This document shows, one piece after another, positions 37,825 through 47,074 of a stretch of DNA of 64,000 nucleotides. The position numbers and the translations under genes are program-made. This stretch comes from Gemmatimonadales bacterium UBA7889 (GTDB lineage Bacteria > Gemmatimonadota > Gemmatimonadetes > Longimicrobiales > Gaopeijiaceae). The stretch's first letter is position 1; every line of letters starts with the position of its first letter. The notes under the pieces were generated by a model, which was not told where the DNA came from, did not search any database, and saw only the letters and a list, made by a program, of their open reading frames with translations. The stretch lies in contig DLRL01000019.1 of the NCBI GenBank assembly GCA_002501085.1, positions 45,666-109,665 of the forward strand. Direction: 5' to 3'.

Positions 37825-39206
37825 GCGGTTAAGGCTCTTACGACGTCATAACGTGTGACGATACCCACAAGCTGTCCGTTCGTACTTACCAGACAGGCCG
37901 CATTACCCCGCGTAAGAAGAGCCCTTACCTCCTCAGAGTCGACATGATCAGCGATCACTGGGAATGGGGGGGCCATCACACTATCGACAGGCTTGTCGAG
38001 CAGCGCGGTATCCACCAGTACTTGGCTCATCAGACTTGTTTCTGTAACCGACCCTACACAAGAGCCATCGGAGACAACCGGCAGCTGGCCGATGTCATGC
38101 GCAGTAATCGTTGACAAAGCAATCCGTATTGATGTTCCTGGTTCTACTGTGATTAGCTCAGGCGCATCAGAAATTTTCTTGTCGATAAGGTCACGAGCTG
38201 TTGTATGCCTGGATCTCTCAAGGAAGCCATTCTCACGCATCCATTCGTCATCATAGACCTTACTCAGGTAGCGTTCACCCCAGTCACAAACTAGTGACAC
38301 CACAAAAGCATTTGGATCATCAATTTGCTTAGCTAACTCAATGGCTCCATGAACCATGAGGCCCGCTGATCCACCCGCAAACAGCCCCTCCTCGCGTGTC
38401 ATTCGCCTTGCCATCGCGAACGCTGTCTGGTCCGAGAGAACTCTGTAATCGTCAACGACATCAAGATCCAGTGTTCCAGGAATCTTGTCATTACCAATGC
38501 CTTCAACTTTGTAAGGAGTGCCCTCTCCTACTTCTCCGGTATTGAAGAACGGAGCCGTTATAGAGCCTTCAGGATCAATACCGACTATTCGGATAGCCGG
38601 GTTCTTTTCCTTTAAGTAGCGCCCAACACCTGTGATGGTGCCCCCTGTCCCAGCAGAAGCCACGAAATGGGTAACTTGCCCCCCACTCTGTTCCCAAATC
38701 TCCCGCCCTGTTGTCTCATAATGGATCTGTGGATTTGCCTCGTTGTAAAACTGATCTGCCATCACAGCACCCGGTGTCACAGCTGTGATAGCACGCGCTT
38801 TCTGGAGATAGTGATCAGGATGATCAGGAGGCACTGCTGTAGGCGTGATGACTACCTCCGCTCCAAAGGCACGCAAGAGTTTGACCTTTTCGCTGCTCAT
38901 CTTATCTGGCATCGTACAAATGCAACGATATCCCTTGAGCGAAGCCGCCATCGCTAGAGCGAGCCCAGTGTTACCTCCAGTAGCTTCGACGACCGTCCCA
39001 CCCGCCTTGAGAGTCCCCTCCCTCTCAGCTGCCTCAATCATTCCAATACCAATACGGTCTTTGATCGAGCCCCCTGGACCCATGAACTCCAGTTTCACAT
39101 AGACTGGCGTGCGAGCACCATCAACAACTGAGCTTAACCGTAGCATAGGTGTCCATCCGATCAGATCTAGTACGCTGTCGTATGGCTCCCTATGGCGTTC
39201 AGACAT
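37821..39206 (-). CDS. Cystathionine beta-synthase (PLP domain + CBS pair)
   Basis: PLP enzyme of the cysteine synthase fold (about residues 1-320) followed by two CBS domains (about 330-460: DKKISDAPELITVEPGTSIR and MAPPFPVIADHVDSEEV). The Schiff-base Lys49 is in GPGGSIKDRI; the PLP loop is EATGGNTGLALA and the phosphate loop SAGTGGTITG. Tandem CBS domains indicate regulation, probably by an adenosyl ligand as in related enzymes. This architecture is usually annotated cystathionine beta-synthase (homocysteine + serine), though O-acetylserine use cannot be ruled out. The start is the ATG at 39206; a TTG at 39215 is possible. It is coupled by ATGA to ddl. Confidence 0.93.
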   Translation of the reverse strand: MSERHREPYDSVLDLIGWTPMLRLSSVVDGARTPVYVKLEFMGPGGSIKDRIGIGMIEAAEREGTLKAGGTVVEATGGNTGLALAMAASLKGYRCICTMPDKMSSEKVKLLRAFGAEVVITPTAVPPDHPDHYLQKARAITAVTPGAVMADQFYNEANPQIHYETTGREIWEQSGGQVTHFVASAGTGGTITGVGRYLKEKNPAIRIVGIDPEGSITAPFFNTGEVGEGTPYKVEGIGNDKIPGTLDLDVVDDYRVLSDQTAFAMARRMTREEGLFAGGSAGLMVHGAIELAKQIDDPNAFVVSLVCDWGERYLSKVYDDEWMRENGFLERSRHTTARDLIDKKISDAPELITVEPGTSIRIALSTITAHDIGQLPVVSDGSCVGSVTETSLMSQVLVDTALLDKPVDSVMAPPFPVIADHVDSEEVRALLTRGNAACLVSTNGQLVGIVTRYDVVRALTA

Positions 39207-39249
39207 TGGAGACAAGGTTTTCGTAACCCCTATAAAGTTGGATATGACA

Positions 39250-39645
39250 CTAATTTTTGTTATCAGGTGAGGGACGCTTAGAGAACTGAACAGGCAACGT
39301 CACCCATACCTCAATACTCTCCCCATCTTGGGTAGCCGGATTAAACCGTAGGTCTATTGCTCCAGCAACCGCTGCAGAATCAAAAGCGGAGTAACCAGAG
39401 GATCTGAAGATTTCCACAGAGTCGACGGAACCTCCTTCAGTAACTAGCACCCTTAGCAACGCTTCACCCTCTATAGCTTGATCCCAAAGGCTTAGCGGGT
39501 AATCGATTGTCATCTCATCTAGTAGTGGTATCGGTTGTTCAATTTCGCGTTCTCCACCGCACGAGAACGCTGCAACAAGCATTCCAAGAACTACTAAGCC
39601 CCTCAACATTCTCCTTTGTAAACAGAAGTTTTCGGTGGATTTCAT
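39250..39645 (-). CDS. TonB C-terminal-domain lipoprotein-like protein
   Basis: Small protein of 131 residues. LQRRMLRGLVVLGMLVAAFSCGGE looks like a signal peptide with a weak lipobox (AFSC). The C-terminal two-thirds matches the TonB energy-transducer C-terminal fold: EGEALLRVLVTEGGSVDSVEIFRSSGYSAFDSAAVAGAIDLRFNPA, ending in WVTLPVQFS. It lacks the proline-rich linker and a retained transmembrane anchor, so it is unlikely to be a full TonB; this short form is common in Gemmatimonadota- and Bacteroidota-like genomes. The ATG overlaps the mutS stop (ATGA), so it is translated with MutS, a curious pairing. Role unknown. Confidence 0.82.
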   Translation of the reverse strand: MKSTENFCLQRRMLRGLVVLGMLVAAFSCGGEREIEQPIPLLDEMTIDYPLSLWDQAIEGEALLRVLVTEGGSVDSVEIFRSSGYSAFDSAAVAGAIDLRFNPATQDGESIEVWVTLPVQFSKRPSPDNKN

Positions 39646-42296
39646 TCGGCGTTCTCGTCTCCGTGTGCAGCTGCCCTCAATTGATACAGGAGTTCTAGGG
39701 CGTCCCGGGGAGTCAAATCATCTGGAGCGATCTCGCGCAAGCGAATCAAGGCAGGGTGATCTGCCCGAAACATCGATAGCTGGCCCGGCCTAGTTTCTGA
39801 TCCTGGACGATGAATACCATGCCTCCCGAGGCCTTCTCCTCCACCCGTGTGTGTTCCCTCCAATTCCACAAGGAGTTCCTGCGCACGTGCTACGACCGTG
39901 TCAGGCAAGCCAGCAAGACGGGCAACCTGAATCCCATATGAACGATCTGCACCACCCTCCAGTAGTCGGCGCAGAAAAACAATATCCGATCCAACTTCTC
40001 GAACCAAGACATTCATATTCTTCACACCGGGAAGCAGATCACCTAGTTGGGTCAACTCATGGTAGTGCGTGGCAAAAATGGTTTTTGAGCCTAGTTCCTC
40101 GTGCAGATATTCAGTGACGGACCACGCAATCGACACGCCATCATAAGTGGAAGTCCCCCGGCCAATTTCATCGAGCAAGACCAGGCTCATTTCAGTGGCT
40201 CCATGGACGATCGCTGCGGTCTCGCTCATTTCTACCATGAACGTCGACTGACCCCGTGCCAGATTATCGGAGGCGCCAACACGAGTGAATATCCGATCCG
40301 CTACCGGTATTTTGGCCTGGTCTGCAGGTACAAAAGATCCAATTTGAGCTAAAAGTTGAATTAATCCGACTTGCCTGAGCACGGTGCTTTTGCCCGCCAT
40401 GTTTGGTCCTGTTAACACCACGATCCATCCATTCTCGTCAAGACAAATGTCGTTCGGAATGAACTTCTCACGGGGCATCATTGTCTCTACGACAGGATGT
40501 CGACTAGCTACAAGTTCAAGCTCAAAACCCGAGTGGATCTCAGGCCGCACATAATTGTGATCGGCTGCGATTTCTGCGAAACTCGCCAGCACGTCTAGCG
40601 TTGCGATTCTCGCAGCAGTGTTTTGTAGCCGCCCGATCTCCATCGCGACACGCCCTCGGATATCACTAAAAAGCTCAGTCTCCAAATGTGAAATTTGGTC
40701 CTCTGCCCCGAAAACTTTCTCTTCCCATTCTTTGAGCTCAGGAGTGAAGTAACGTTCAGCGTTCGCGAGTGTCTGCTTCCTGACATAGTCAACAGGCACC
40801 TTGTCTAGGTTTGCTTGAGTAACTTCGAGGTAGTAACCAAAGACTCTGTTGAAGCCAACCTTCAGAGATGCGACACCGGTTCTTTCACGCTCACGAACCT
40901 GGAGACTTGCTATGAAGTCCCGTGCCCCGTCTCTGACTGCACGAAGCTCGTCCAGATCCTCCGACCATCCCTTCTTGACGACCCCCCCCTCCTGGAGGGT
41001 AGCCGGCGGGTCATCTGAAATCGCGCTTTTCAACAGCGCGGATACTTCCGCCAAGCAGTCCTTGTCGACCGCACACTCACGAATTAGGGGATCTTTTGCC
41101 TCAATACCTGCAGCCTGGATCTCAGGGAGCTGCTCAAGAGATCTCCTTAGCCCTGCCAGATCCCGTGGTGTGACCCGTCCCGTACCGACCTTGCCCGCTA
41201 GCCGCTCAAGATCTGTAATGCCAGAAAGGGATCCCCGAATCCGCTTTCTGACGTCAGGGCACTCCACGAACTCCTCCACCGCGCGATGTCTAACACAGAT
41301 ATCCTCCATGTGAATAAGCGGCTCTAGCACCCAACGACGGAGAAGCCGTCCACCCATGGGTGTCGTAGTGACATCGAGGACATCGAGTAACGCACCCCCA
41401 TTTTCTCCAGTGCGCAGAGGCTCAATCAACTCGAGATTTTTTCGAGTCATCTCATCGAGAAGCATGATCTGGCCAGGGCGGCGGATCCGAGGCGGTTTCA
41501 GGTGTAACACACCCGCAGGGCGAATCTCTTTTAAGTACTGAACTAGCGCCCCAGAAACCCGCACGAGCGATTGATCTTCAGATTGAAATCCAAAGCCATC
41601 AAGTGAATGGACTTCGAAAAAACTCAGGAGGGCGTCCGTTGAGAGATCTGCGTCGAACATCCAGTCCGCACGCATAGTTCGAGGAATGGATGGCCCAGCC
41701 GCCCAGGTCAACTGGTCCGAAGTTTCAAGCGAGTAAGGCAAGAGTAGTTCTGAAGGCTCCAGCCGACCAAGTTCGGCACGAAGTTCATTGGCGGGAACTA
41801 GCTGTGTAGACATTTCACCCGTTGATACGTCCAAGACAGCCATACCGAAGGAGTCCGGCTCCGCATCAACGAGAGCCACCAAGAAATTATTCCGTTGCTT
41901 CATTAGCAGTGAATCAGCAAGCACGGTCCCAGGTGTAATCATCTCTGTGACTTCCCGCCGGACAATCCCCTTCGCTTCCGCAGGGTCTTCAACTTGGTCG
42001 CATATCGCAACGCGTCGACCCAACCTCACAAGCTTTGATAGATATTCGTCAAGCGCCTTGGCAGGGACCCCCGCCAAGGGCACTCCAGCGGCAGCCCCGT
42101 TATTCCGTGATGTGAGGGTTAGGCCGAGTAGCCTTGCGCCCTCTTCAGCATCTTCATGGAACAATTCATAAAAATCACCGACGCGGAAAAATAGCAGCGA
42201 GTCGGCATGATCCGCCTTCGCTTCTCGCCACTGCTGCATCAGGGGTGTGTCCGCCGGAGCCATACGTGAAAATAGACTCGAGGAGCCCATGCTCAA
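39642..42296 (-). CDS. mutS: DNA mismatch repair protein MutS
   Basis: Recognises mismatches and starts repair. The 884 residues show the N-terminal mismatch-binding wedge GDFYELFHEDA (Phe-x-Glu), connector and lever domains, the clamp region, and the ATPase: Walker A GPNMAGKSTVLRQ, the TFMVEMSETA signature, Walker B LLDEIGRGTSTYDG, and ATHYHELTQL. The C-terminal tail (GDLTPRDALELLYQLRAAA-like, here DDLTPRDALELLYQLRAA) is the dimerisation motif. It lies 34 nt downstream of the SPOR protein gene, in the run holA-SPOR-mutS-tonB-like. Confidence 0.98.
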   Translation of the reverse strand: MSMGSSSLFSRMAPADTPLMQQWREAKADHADSLLFFRVGDFYELFHEDAEEGARLLGLTLTSRNNGAAAGVPLAGVPAKALDEYLSKLVRLGRRVAICDQVEDPAEAKGIVRREVTEMITPGTVLADSLLMKQRNNFLVALVDAEPDSFGMAVLDVSTGEMSTQLVPANELRAELGRLEPSELLLPYSLETSDQLTWAAGPSIPRTMRADWMFDADLSTDALLSFFEVHSLDGFGFQSEDQSLVRVSGALVQYLKEIRPAGVLHLKPPRIRRPGQIMLLDEMTRKNLELIEPLRTGENGGALLDVLDVTTTPMGGRLLRRWVLEPLIHMEDICVRHRAVEEFVECPDVRKRIRGSLSGITDLERLAGKVGTGRVTPRDLAGLRRSLEQLPEIQAAGIEAKDPLIRECAVDKDCLAEVSALLKSAISDDPPATLQEGGVVKKGWSEDLDELRAVRDGARDFIASLQVRERERTGVASLKVGFNRVFGYYLEVTQANLDKVPVDYVRKQTLANAERYFTPELKEWEEKVFGAEDQISHLETELFSDIRGRVAMEIGRLQNTAARIATLDVLASFAEIAADHNYVRPEIHSGFELELVASRHPVVETMMPREKFIPNDICLDENGWIVVLTGPNMAGKSTVLRQVGLIQLLAQIGSFVPADQAKIPVADRIFTRVGASDNLARGQSTFMVEMSETAAIVHGATEMSLVLLDEIGRGTSTYDGVSIAWSVTEYLHEELGSKTIFATHYHELTQLGDLLPGVKNMNVLVREVGSDIVFLRRLLEGGADRSYGIQVARLAGLPDTVVARAQELLVELEGTHTGGGEGLGRHGIHRPGSETRPGQLSMFRADHPALIRLREIAPDDLTPRDALELLYQLRAAAHGDENAE

Positions 42297-42330
42297 GGAT
42301 GAACGTCAGTAATCGAAGATTTTAGTGTGC

Positions 42331-43116
42331 CTAGTCATTACTAGGAACTCTCAAACTACTGCGGACTAACTCCTCATCTTGTGCATCTGATACAACAGCC
42401 GCCGTGAATCCAAGCCCGGTCACTCGTCTCGAGAATTCCGTCGCTTCTATCGAGGTCTCAAAGTGACCTACACGCACATGGACCAAGTTGCTTTCTGGCA
42501 TCCGTACCAACCTAACATTCAGATCAGCTGCACGAGCAAGATCGAAGAGCGCGGCGGCACGTCCCTCATTTGAGAATGCCCCCAACTGAACTGAATACGG
42601 TGCTGTCGCGGCATCATCTTGATCCTCAACAGGCAGCTCAGAAATTGCAGATCGCGTAGCCAGAGGAGGGGTTGCTCCACTGACCCATGCCTCGGCTTCA
42701 GCCAATACCGACGAGCCAGGGTAGTCCCGAGAGAGGGATGCCATATGCCGTTCAAAATCTGCGGTATGACCTCTTTCGTAAGCTTCCTGGGCAAGCCTGT
42801 AAAGCGCCCGGGCAGTAAAAGGCCCGGCCGGGTATTCTACGACCAAACGCTGGAAGTCCCTTACAGCCTGTGATGGGTCAACCGTAAGGCGGCCACGTAG
42901 CCAAAGGGCGTACTGGCGTTCTTCTCTCGATGCGAGAACCCGAGATTTTTCCCACCAACTTAATAAAGCAGTCCGGGCCTCATCAGAACGACCATTTTGT
43001 GCAAGTTGTTCAATCTCTTGGAGCCGAATAGCATCCGTCTGAGCCCCTCCGGGGAGAGGAACCAGGGATGACATAGCAAGAATCAACAGCCCGATTCCAC
43101 CTAGACGGCCTATCAT
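42331..43116 (-). CDS. Secreted TPR/SPOR-domain protein
   Basis: Signal peptide (MIGRLGGIGLLILAMSSLVPLPGGAQ), then TPR-like helices resembling tol-pal-associated repeats (AQNGRSDEARTALLSWWEK and YPAGPFTARALYRLAQEAYERGHTADFERHM), then a C-terminal SPOR domain (APYSVQLGAFSNEGRAAALFDLARA to RRVTGLGFTAAVV). SPOR domains bind denuded glycan strands at division septa. The start at 43116 overlaps the holA stop (ATGA), indicating coupled translation; a longer frame has no signal-like start. It probably has a periplasmic cell-wall role; the precise partner is unknown. Confidence 0.88.
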   Translation of the reverse strand: MIGRLGGIGLLILAMSSLVPLPGGAQTDAIRLQEIEQLAQNGRSDEARTALLSWWEKSRVLASREERQYALWLRGRLTVDPSQAVRDFQRLVVEYPAGPFTARALYRLAQEAYERGHTADFERHMASLSRDYPGSSVLAEAEAWVSGATPPLATRSAISELPVEDQDDAATAPYSVQLGAFSNEGRAAALFDLARAADLNVRLVRMPESNLVHVRVGHFETSIEATEFSRRVTGLGFTAAVVSDAQDEELVRSSLRVPSND

Positions 43117-44114
43117 GCGGCAAGGGCCCGTGACATCAGACCCAATAGCCATTCTTCGACAAAGTGTTGATCACTTTGCGGAGATGCCTTCAAGAGACGG
43201 TCAGCCCGGAGTAATCCCTCAATAGCAGGGTCGAGCTCACCTGGTGGCCATTTCTTGGATTGGGCCATCAGCCGCTTTGCCAACCACTTTTGATGAGGTG
43301 GAAGCGCCGCCTCTAGACTACGGAAACCTTTGGTCGATGCGACCCCTAACCGCAACAGATGGTTTGCTAAGCCTATCACGAGCCCGACCCCTGATTCACC
43401 TTGCCCAATCAGAATATCGAGACCCGTTAGTGCTTCCTGAAATCGGCGTTCACCCACGAGGTCAAACCAACGCCAACGATCCTGAGACGGGAGTTTCGTT
43501 CCAACAGCTTCAACATCAGCGATCGTTATAAGTGAGCGATCTCCCAAGAAGTCAGCGAGTTTCTCTAGTTCGCGGTCTAGTACCCCTAGATTAGTTCCGA
43601 TCGCTGATGAGAGTGCCTGCGCCGCCTCTACCTCGATTTCCACCGAATAAGCTTCCGGGGCTCTATTGATTAACCAGCCCGGAAGATCGGCACTCGTAAA
43701 CGCCTTGAATTCTACCGAATGGGATAGGCTTGAAAGGTCTCGGTAGAACTTAGCTCTGGAACCCCGTGGCACCTTGCAACTCAGGATTAACGCAAGACCA
43801 GGTGGCGGATTTCTAACAACCTCCAGCATGGTGTCACGAGCCTTTTTACCTGAAGAGAATCCTTCCACTTCTCGTACCACAACTACACGCCATTCAGCCA
43901 TCATCGGAGGAGTGGCCATGATTGAGGCCACAGTTTCTACCTCAGTTTCCGTACCCCTTAGTTGATCGAGATTAAAGTCTTGGGTCGCGGGATCGAGGTG
44001 CGCATCAATCAAGGCAGTAACTACCTGTTCCTTACGGAAAGCGTCTTCACCGTGCAGATAGAAGACACCACCTCGAACCTTGGCAAGCACGGGAGGGAGT
44101 TGAGGTATTGTCAC
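43113..44114 (-). CDS. holA: DNA polymerase III delta subunit
   Basis: Clamp-loader delta subunit. The N-terminal PVLAKVRGGVFYLHGEDAFRKEQVVTALI, the TPPMMAEWRVVVVREVEGFS motif and the C-terminal helical lid are as expected. The AAA+ fold lacks a functional ATPase site, as normal for delta. The length of 333 residues is typical. The downstream SPOR gene begins inside its stop codon. Assignment is by family pattern; residue identity to E. coli HolA is low, as usual. Confidence 0.9.
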   Translation of the reverse strand: MTIPQLPPVLAKVRGGVFYLHGEDAFRKEQVVTALIDAHLDPATQDFNLDQLRGTETEVETVASIMATPPMMAEWRVVVVREVEGFSSGKKARDTMLEVVRNPPPGLALILSCKVPRGSRAKFYRDLSSLSHSVEFKAFTSADLPGWLINRAPEAYSVEIEVEAAQALSSAIGTNLGVLDRELEKLADFLGDRSLITIADVEAVGTKLPSQDRWRWFDLVGERRFQEALTGLDILIGQGESGVGLVIGLANHLLRLGVASTKGFRSLEAALPPHQKWLAKRLMAQSKKWPPGELDPAIEGLLRADRLLKASPQSDQHFVEEWLLGLMSRALAA

Positions 44115-44182
44115 TCAATCAAACTAAGCCGGCTTTCGTCCAGTGAAAGTGCTGCCTGAGACAATCCGCCGAAGCTAGCTCT

Positions 44183-44770
44183 CTAGCGTTGCTGCCCGAG
44201 TCCTGTGCGACGAAGCACACCACGCTGTCGGGAACGTTGGGACAGGGGTGAGTACTCGAAGAGCAGTGCGTGAGCTTCATTCCACAATTCTTGCCGGAAA
44301 TCCGAGAGTGCTTGTTCACTAAGGTCGGCAAAAGGATACACAACAAATCCAGATGAAGACGAACTCATGACTAAGGGCTGCCGCGTGACCTGCAGGGGAG
44401 GTTGCTCCACGACAACCGTCTCGAGAGCTATCTCAGGAGTAGCATCCCTAAGTACAGGTAACCAAGAAACGATCATCAGGATGACTGCCATCGCTAGCAG
44501 AGCCGGCGACGTAGCAACAGCAGCTACACTGCGGAGGGAATACTGATCATCAACATGATAAAGTCGGTGCCTAAGCCTAGGTACAAAGTTCTCGCTCAGT
44601 TTCGGCTTCGGCAGGGTCCGTAAGAGCGCCGAACCTTGTTCGATCACGCGCCGGTGACGACTACACGCAGAGCACTTATTAAGGTGCTCCTCGAAGGCCC
44701 GTACGTCCTCCTCTGCCGTGTTTCCGTCTATAAGATCGGAAAAATTCTTGAAGTATTTGGAACAAGTCAT
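44183..44770 (-). CDS. Zinc-finger anti-sigma factor (ZAS family)
   Basis: Membrane anti-sigma factor expected to hold the adjacent ECF sigma factor. The N-terminal zinc site FEEHLNKCSACSRH (HxxxCxxC) lies near residue 35. One transmembrane helix follows (SPALLAMAVILMIVSWLPVL, about 112-131), then a periplasmic tail of about 65 residues. The ATG at 44770 is used; an in-frame GTG at 44794 adds eight residues. It follows the sigma gene by 129 nt, a gap filled by two strong hairpins. The periplasmic tail shows no known sensory domain. Confidence 0.88.
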   Translation of the reverse strand: MTCSKYFKNFSDLIDGNTAEEDVRAFEEHLNKCSACSRHRRVIEQGSALLRTLPKPKLSENFVPRLRHRLYHVDDQYSLRSVAAVATSPALLAMAVILMIVSWLPVLRDATPEIALETVVVEQPPLQVTRQPLVMSSSSSGFVVYPFADLSEQALSDFRQELWNEAHALLFEYSPLSQRSRQRGVLRRTGLGQQR

Positions 44771-44812
44771 TGAGACTGATACTGCACCCACCACATACGG
44801 GTTCCAACAGCT

Positions 44813-44844
44813 GCGGCCCCACCGGCTTGATCCCGTGGGGCCGC
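44813..44844 (-). terminator. 10-bp GC hairpin between sigma and anti-sigma genes
   Basis: GCGGCCCCAC (44813-44822) pairs perfectly with GTGGGGCCGC (44835-44844) across a 12-nt loop. It lies between the sigma-factor stop (44900) and the anti-sigma start (44770). No U-tract follows. It is a strong candidate attenuator or mRNA-processing/stabilising hairpin. Confidence 0.65.
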
Positions 44845-44849
44845 GGTCC

Positions 44850-44876
44850 TCTCTACCTGCTCTCTTTTGGTAGAGA
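44850..44876 (-). terminator. 8-bp hairpin directly after the sigma factor gene
   Basis: TCTCTACC (44850-44857) pairs with GGTAGAGA (44869-44876) across an 11-nt loop. It stands 5 nt from the 44813 hairpin, forming a tandem pair in the same intergenic stretch. Confidence 0.55.
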
Positions 44877-44899
44877 ATTTATTTTCAGATCTCAGTCCT

Positions 44900-45553
44900 T
44901 TACTCAATCATGGGTGCGATAATCTTCGCAAAATTATTGCGAGCGCGGTTCAGGCGGCTCTTTACTGTCCCAAGGTTACATCCAGTGATCTCCGCAATCT
45001 CTTCATAGGTCTTCCCCTCCAACTCTCGAAGTACAAACACCATTCTATGGTGCTTTGGTAACTCCTCAACAGCCTCCTCTACCCTCGCCCTCAGGTAGCG
45101 CTTCCTGTAGAGATCATCAGGTTTGTACTTCGGGTCTTCCCATTCTAGTGGTCTGTCCTCAGTACTCCAGTTCTTTTTGATCGTCTGGAAAAGTACCAAT
45201 GGATTGCGCGACCTATTTCTGAGTTCGTTCTTGGCTAGGTTGCTCGAGATCGTGTAGATCCATGTTGAGAACTTCTTCGACTGATCAAACCTGTGTAGAT
45301 GCCTATAGACTCGAACAAAAGTTTCCTGAATCAGATCTTCACTCCGCTCCCGATCTCCAATAGTCCGATAGACAAAATTGAGTAGCCTTTGGTCATAACG
45401 TCGGACCAATTCACTAAATGCCCGATCATCACCGTCCAGTGAAGCTTGAACTACATCTGCGTCACTGAGTTCGCGAAGCTTGAGGTTTCGCTCGTGAGCT
45501 TTGTCCTCGTGAGCAATAGGCTGGACGCTCTCGTCTTTGCGGGTACCGGCCAC
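44900..45553 (-). CDS. ECF RNA polymerase sigma factor (RpoE-like)
   Basis: Sigma-70 family ECF factor. Region 2 is FSELVRRYDQRLLNFVYRTIGDRERSEDLIQETFVRVYRHL with FSTWIYTISSNLAKNELRNRSR. Region 4 is VEELPKHHRMVFVLRELEGKTYEEIAEITGCNLGTVKSRLNRAR. The linker contains the extra segment NPLVLFQTIKKNWSTEDRPLEWEDP. The start is the GTG at 45553, with GAGGAG 7-8 nt upstream; a TTG at 45568 lies inside that ribosome site. It is paired with the zinc-finger anti-sigma factor at 44183. The 11-bp direct repeats upstream (45663-45695) may be part of its control region. Confidence 0.95.
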   Translation of the reverse strand: MAGTRKDESVQPIAHEDKAHERNLKLRELSDADVVQASLDGDDRAFSELVRRYDQRLLNFVYRTIGDRERSEDLIQETFVRVYRHLHRFDQSKKFSTWIYTISSNLAKNELRNRSRNPLVLFQTIKKNWSTEDRPLEWEDPKYKPDDLYRKRYLRARVEEAVEELPKHHRMVFVLRELEGKTYEEIAEITGCNLGTVKSRLNRARNNFAKIIAPMIE

Positions 45554-45662
45554 GTCTAAACTCCTCAACTATAGAGAACACTCTTTGCTGGCATATCCAT
45601 GTGCAGACACCATGCCACAAGGAAATGCCCTTTCTTCAATAGGTCTGTCGACCTTGCGTCCT

Positions 45663-45695
45663 CTCTGTGTGACGCCTGTAGACCCTCTATGTGAC
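45663..45695 (-). repeat. Two 11-bp direct repeats, 22-bp period, upstream of sigma gene
   Basis: CTCTGTGTGAC (45663-45673) and CTCTATGTGAC (45685-45695) differ at one base and are two helical turns apart, 110-140 bp upstream of the sigma-factor start. Binding sites for one regulator on the same face are a reasonable guess. Confidence 0.45.
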
Positions 45696-45721
45696 ATCCT
45701 ACCGCTTCATATCGGCTCTGA

Positions 45722-47074
45722 TCAAACAACTTCTAGTGGCCCAAGCCCGAGGGCGTCCACCGAACCTGAAATACTTTCTGCATCACCAACGATGACAACC
45801 TGGACTTCGTCAGGGCGAATATGCGCCTTAACGGCTGATGTTACCTCCTCGGTTGATACTGAACGGATGTTGTCTCTGTATAGATGGTAGTAGTCGTCCG
45901 GAAGACCGTACACGAGGATTTGATTGAGTCGAGAGGCAATCTGGCCAGCAGTCTCAAGATGCAAGCCGAATACTCCGGCAGCATAGTCACGAGCTGCATC
46001 CACTTCCTCTCGTGTCACACCGTCAACCACAAGTGACTCTAGTTCGGAAAGGATTTCCCGAACGGCAGAGGCCGTTACCTCATTACCCACAGCAGTGGAT
46101 ACCTGGAAGGGCCCTGGTTGAGAGCGAAAACTGAACCGTGACCTAACTCCATAGGTGAAGCCATTTCTTTCTCTGAGGTTCAGATTAAGGCGGCTAGTAA
46201 AAGTTCCACCAAGAAGAAGATTGCCGATCGAGAGTGGAAGATAATTTGGGGTTGTACGCGCAACGCCTACATGACCTAATCGGACCTCGGACTGCACTGA
46301 ACCAGGCCGGTCAAGAATCCAAACACGGCGCTCCCGCGTTTGTGCATCAACACGGAAGTTGTCTACCGCGGATGGAGCACCGATCCAGGAACCGAAATAT
46401 TCACTAGAAAGTGACTTTATCTGCTCTGGGTCAACGTCACCAACAATGATCAACCCTCCAGACCCTGGACGATAGCAAGCTTCCGCATAACCCCTGATTT
46501 GATCACGTGTCACTGAGCTAATTGAGGATTCTGTCCCTACTTGTGGCCTAGCATATGGCAGACCCTCTGCGTAGAAGCGACGACTAACTTCATCCGATGC
46601 GAGAGCGGACGGGTCCATAGAACGCTGTCGTATCTCCGCGAGCTGTTGTTCACGTACGCGGTCAACTTCAACACTGGGAAAGTCCGGTTCCAGAGTGACT
46701 TCAGCTAGAAGAGCAAATGCTTCTGGAAGTCGATCCGCTAGAACTGATACTGAGATGCTGGTCCCTTCCCAGCCCGTCGATACCCCAAGTCTTGCACCTA
46801 TTCCCTCCAGAGCTTCAGCAAGTGAAGAACCGTTGCGTTTCAGAGTGCCGCCCTCGAGAGCATCACCTGTAAGAACTGCAGTTCCTGCCCGCCCTTCAAC
46901 CAGGCTCCCCTCCCCCGCCCGAAGAAACAGATTGACACTTACAATTGGTAACCGAGGGAGTACACAAATCTTGAGGTCAAGTCCATTCGATAGCGCCCCT
47001 GTCTGAACTTCTGGAAAATCAAATTGCCGAATTTCTCCACTTGCAGGCGGCTGGGTGCGATCCAATAGACTCAA
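45722..47074 (-). CDS. M16 peptidase homologue without metal motif
   Basis: Pitrilysin/insulinase-fold protein of 450 residues. Where M16 peptidases have HxxEH, this one reads GTAVLTGDALEGGT, so it lacks zinc ligands. It keeps the R-Y-type substrate region (RLNLNLRERNGFTYGVRSRF), usual for the non-catalytic partner. It overlaps the active M16 gene at 47071 by ATGA, so the two probably form a heterodimer of active and inactive subunits, as in mitochondrial-processing-peptidase-like pairs. No signal peptide is seen, suggesting a cytoplasmic location unless exported otherwise. Downstream is the sigma-factor control region. Confidence 0.9.
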   Translation of the reverse strand: MSLLDRTQPPASGEIRQFDFPEVQTGALSNGLDLKICVLPRLPIVSVNLFLRAGEGSLVEGRAGTAVLTGDALEGGTLKRNGSSLAEALEGIGARLGVSTGWEGTSISVSVLADRLPEAFALLAEVTLEPDFPSVEVDRVREQQLAEIRQRSMDPSALASDEVSRRFYAEGLPYARPQVGTESSISSVTRDQIRGYAEACYRPGSGGLIIVGDVDPEQIKSLSSEYFGSWIGAPSAVDNFRVDAQTRERRVWILDRPGSVQSEVRLGHVGVARTTPNYLPLSIGNLLLGGTFTSRLNLNLRERNGFTYGVRSRFSFRSQPGPFQVSTAVGNEVTASAVREILSELESLVVDGVTREEVDAARDYAAGVFGLHLETAGQIASRLNQILVYGLPDDYYHLYRDNIRSVSTEEVTSAVKAHIRPDEVQVVIVGDAESISGSVDALGLGPLEVV

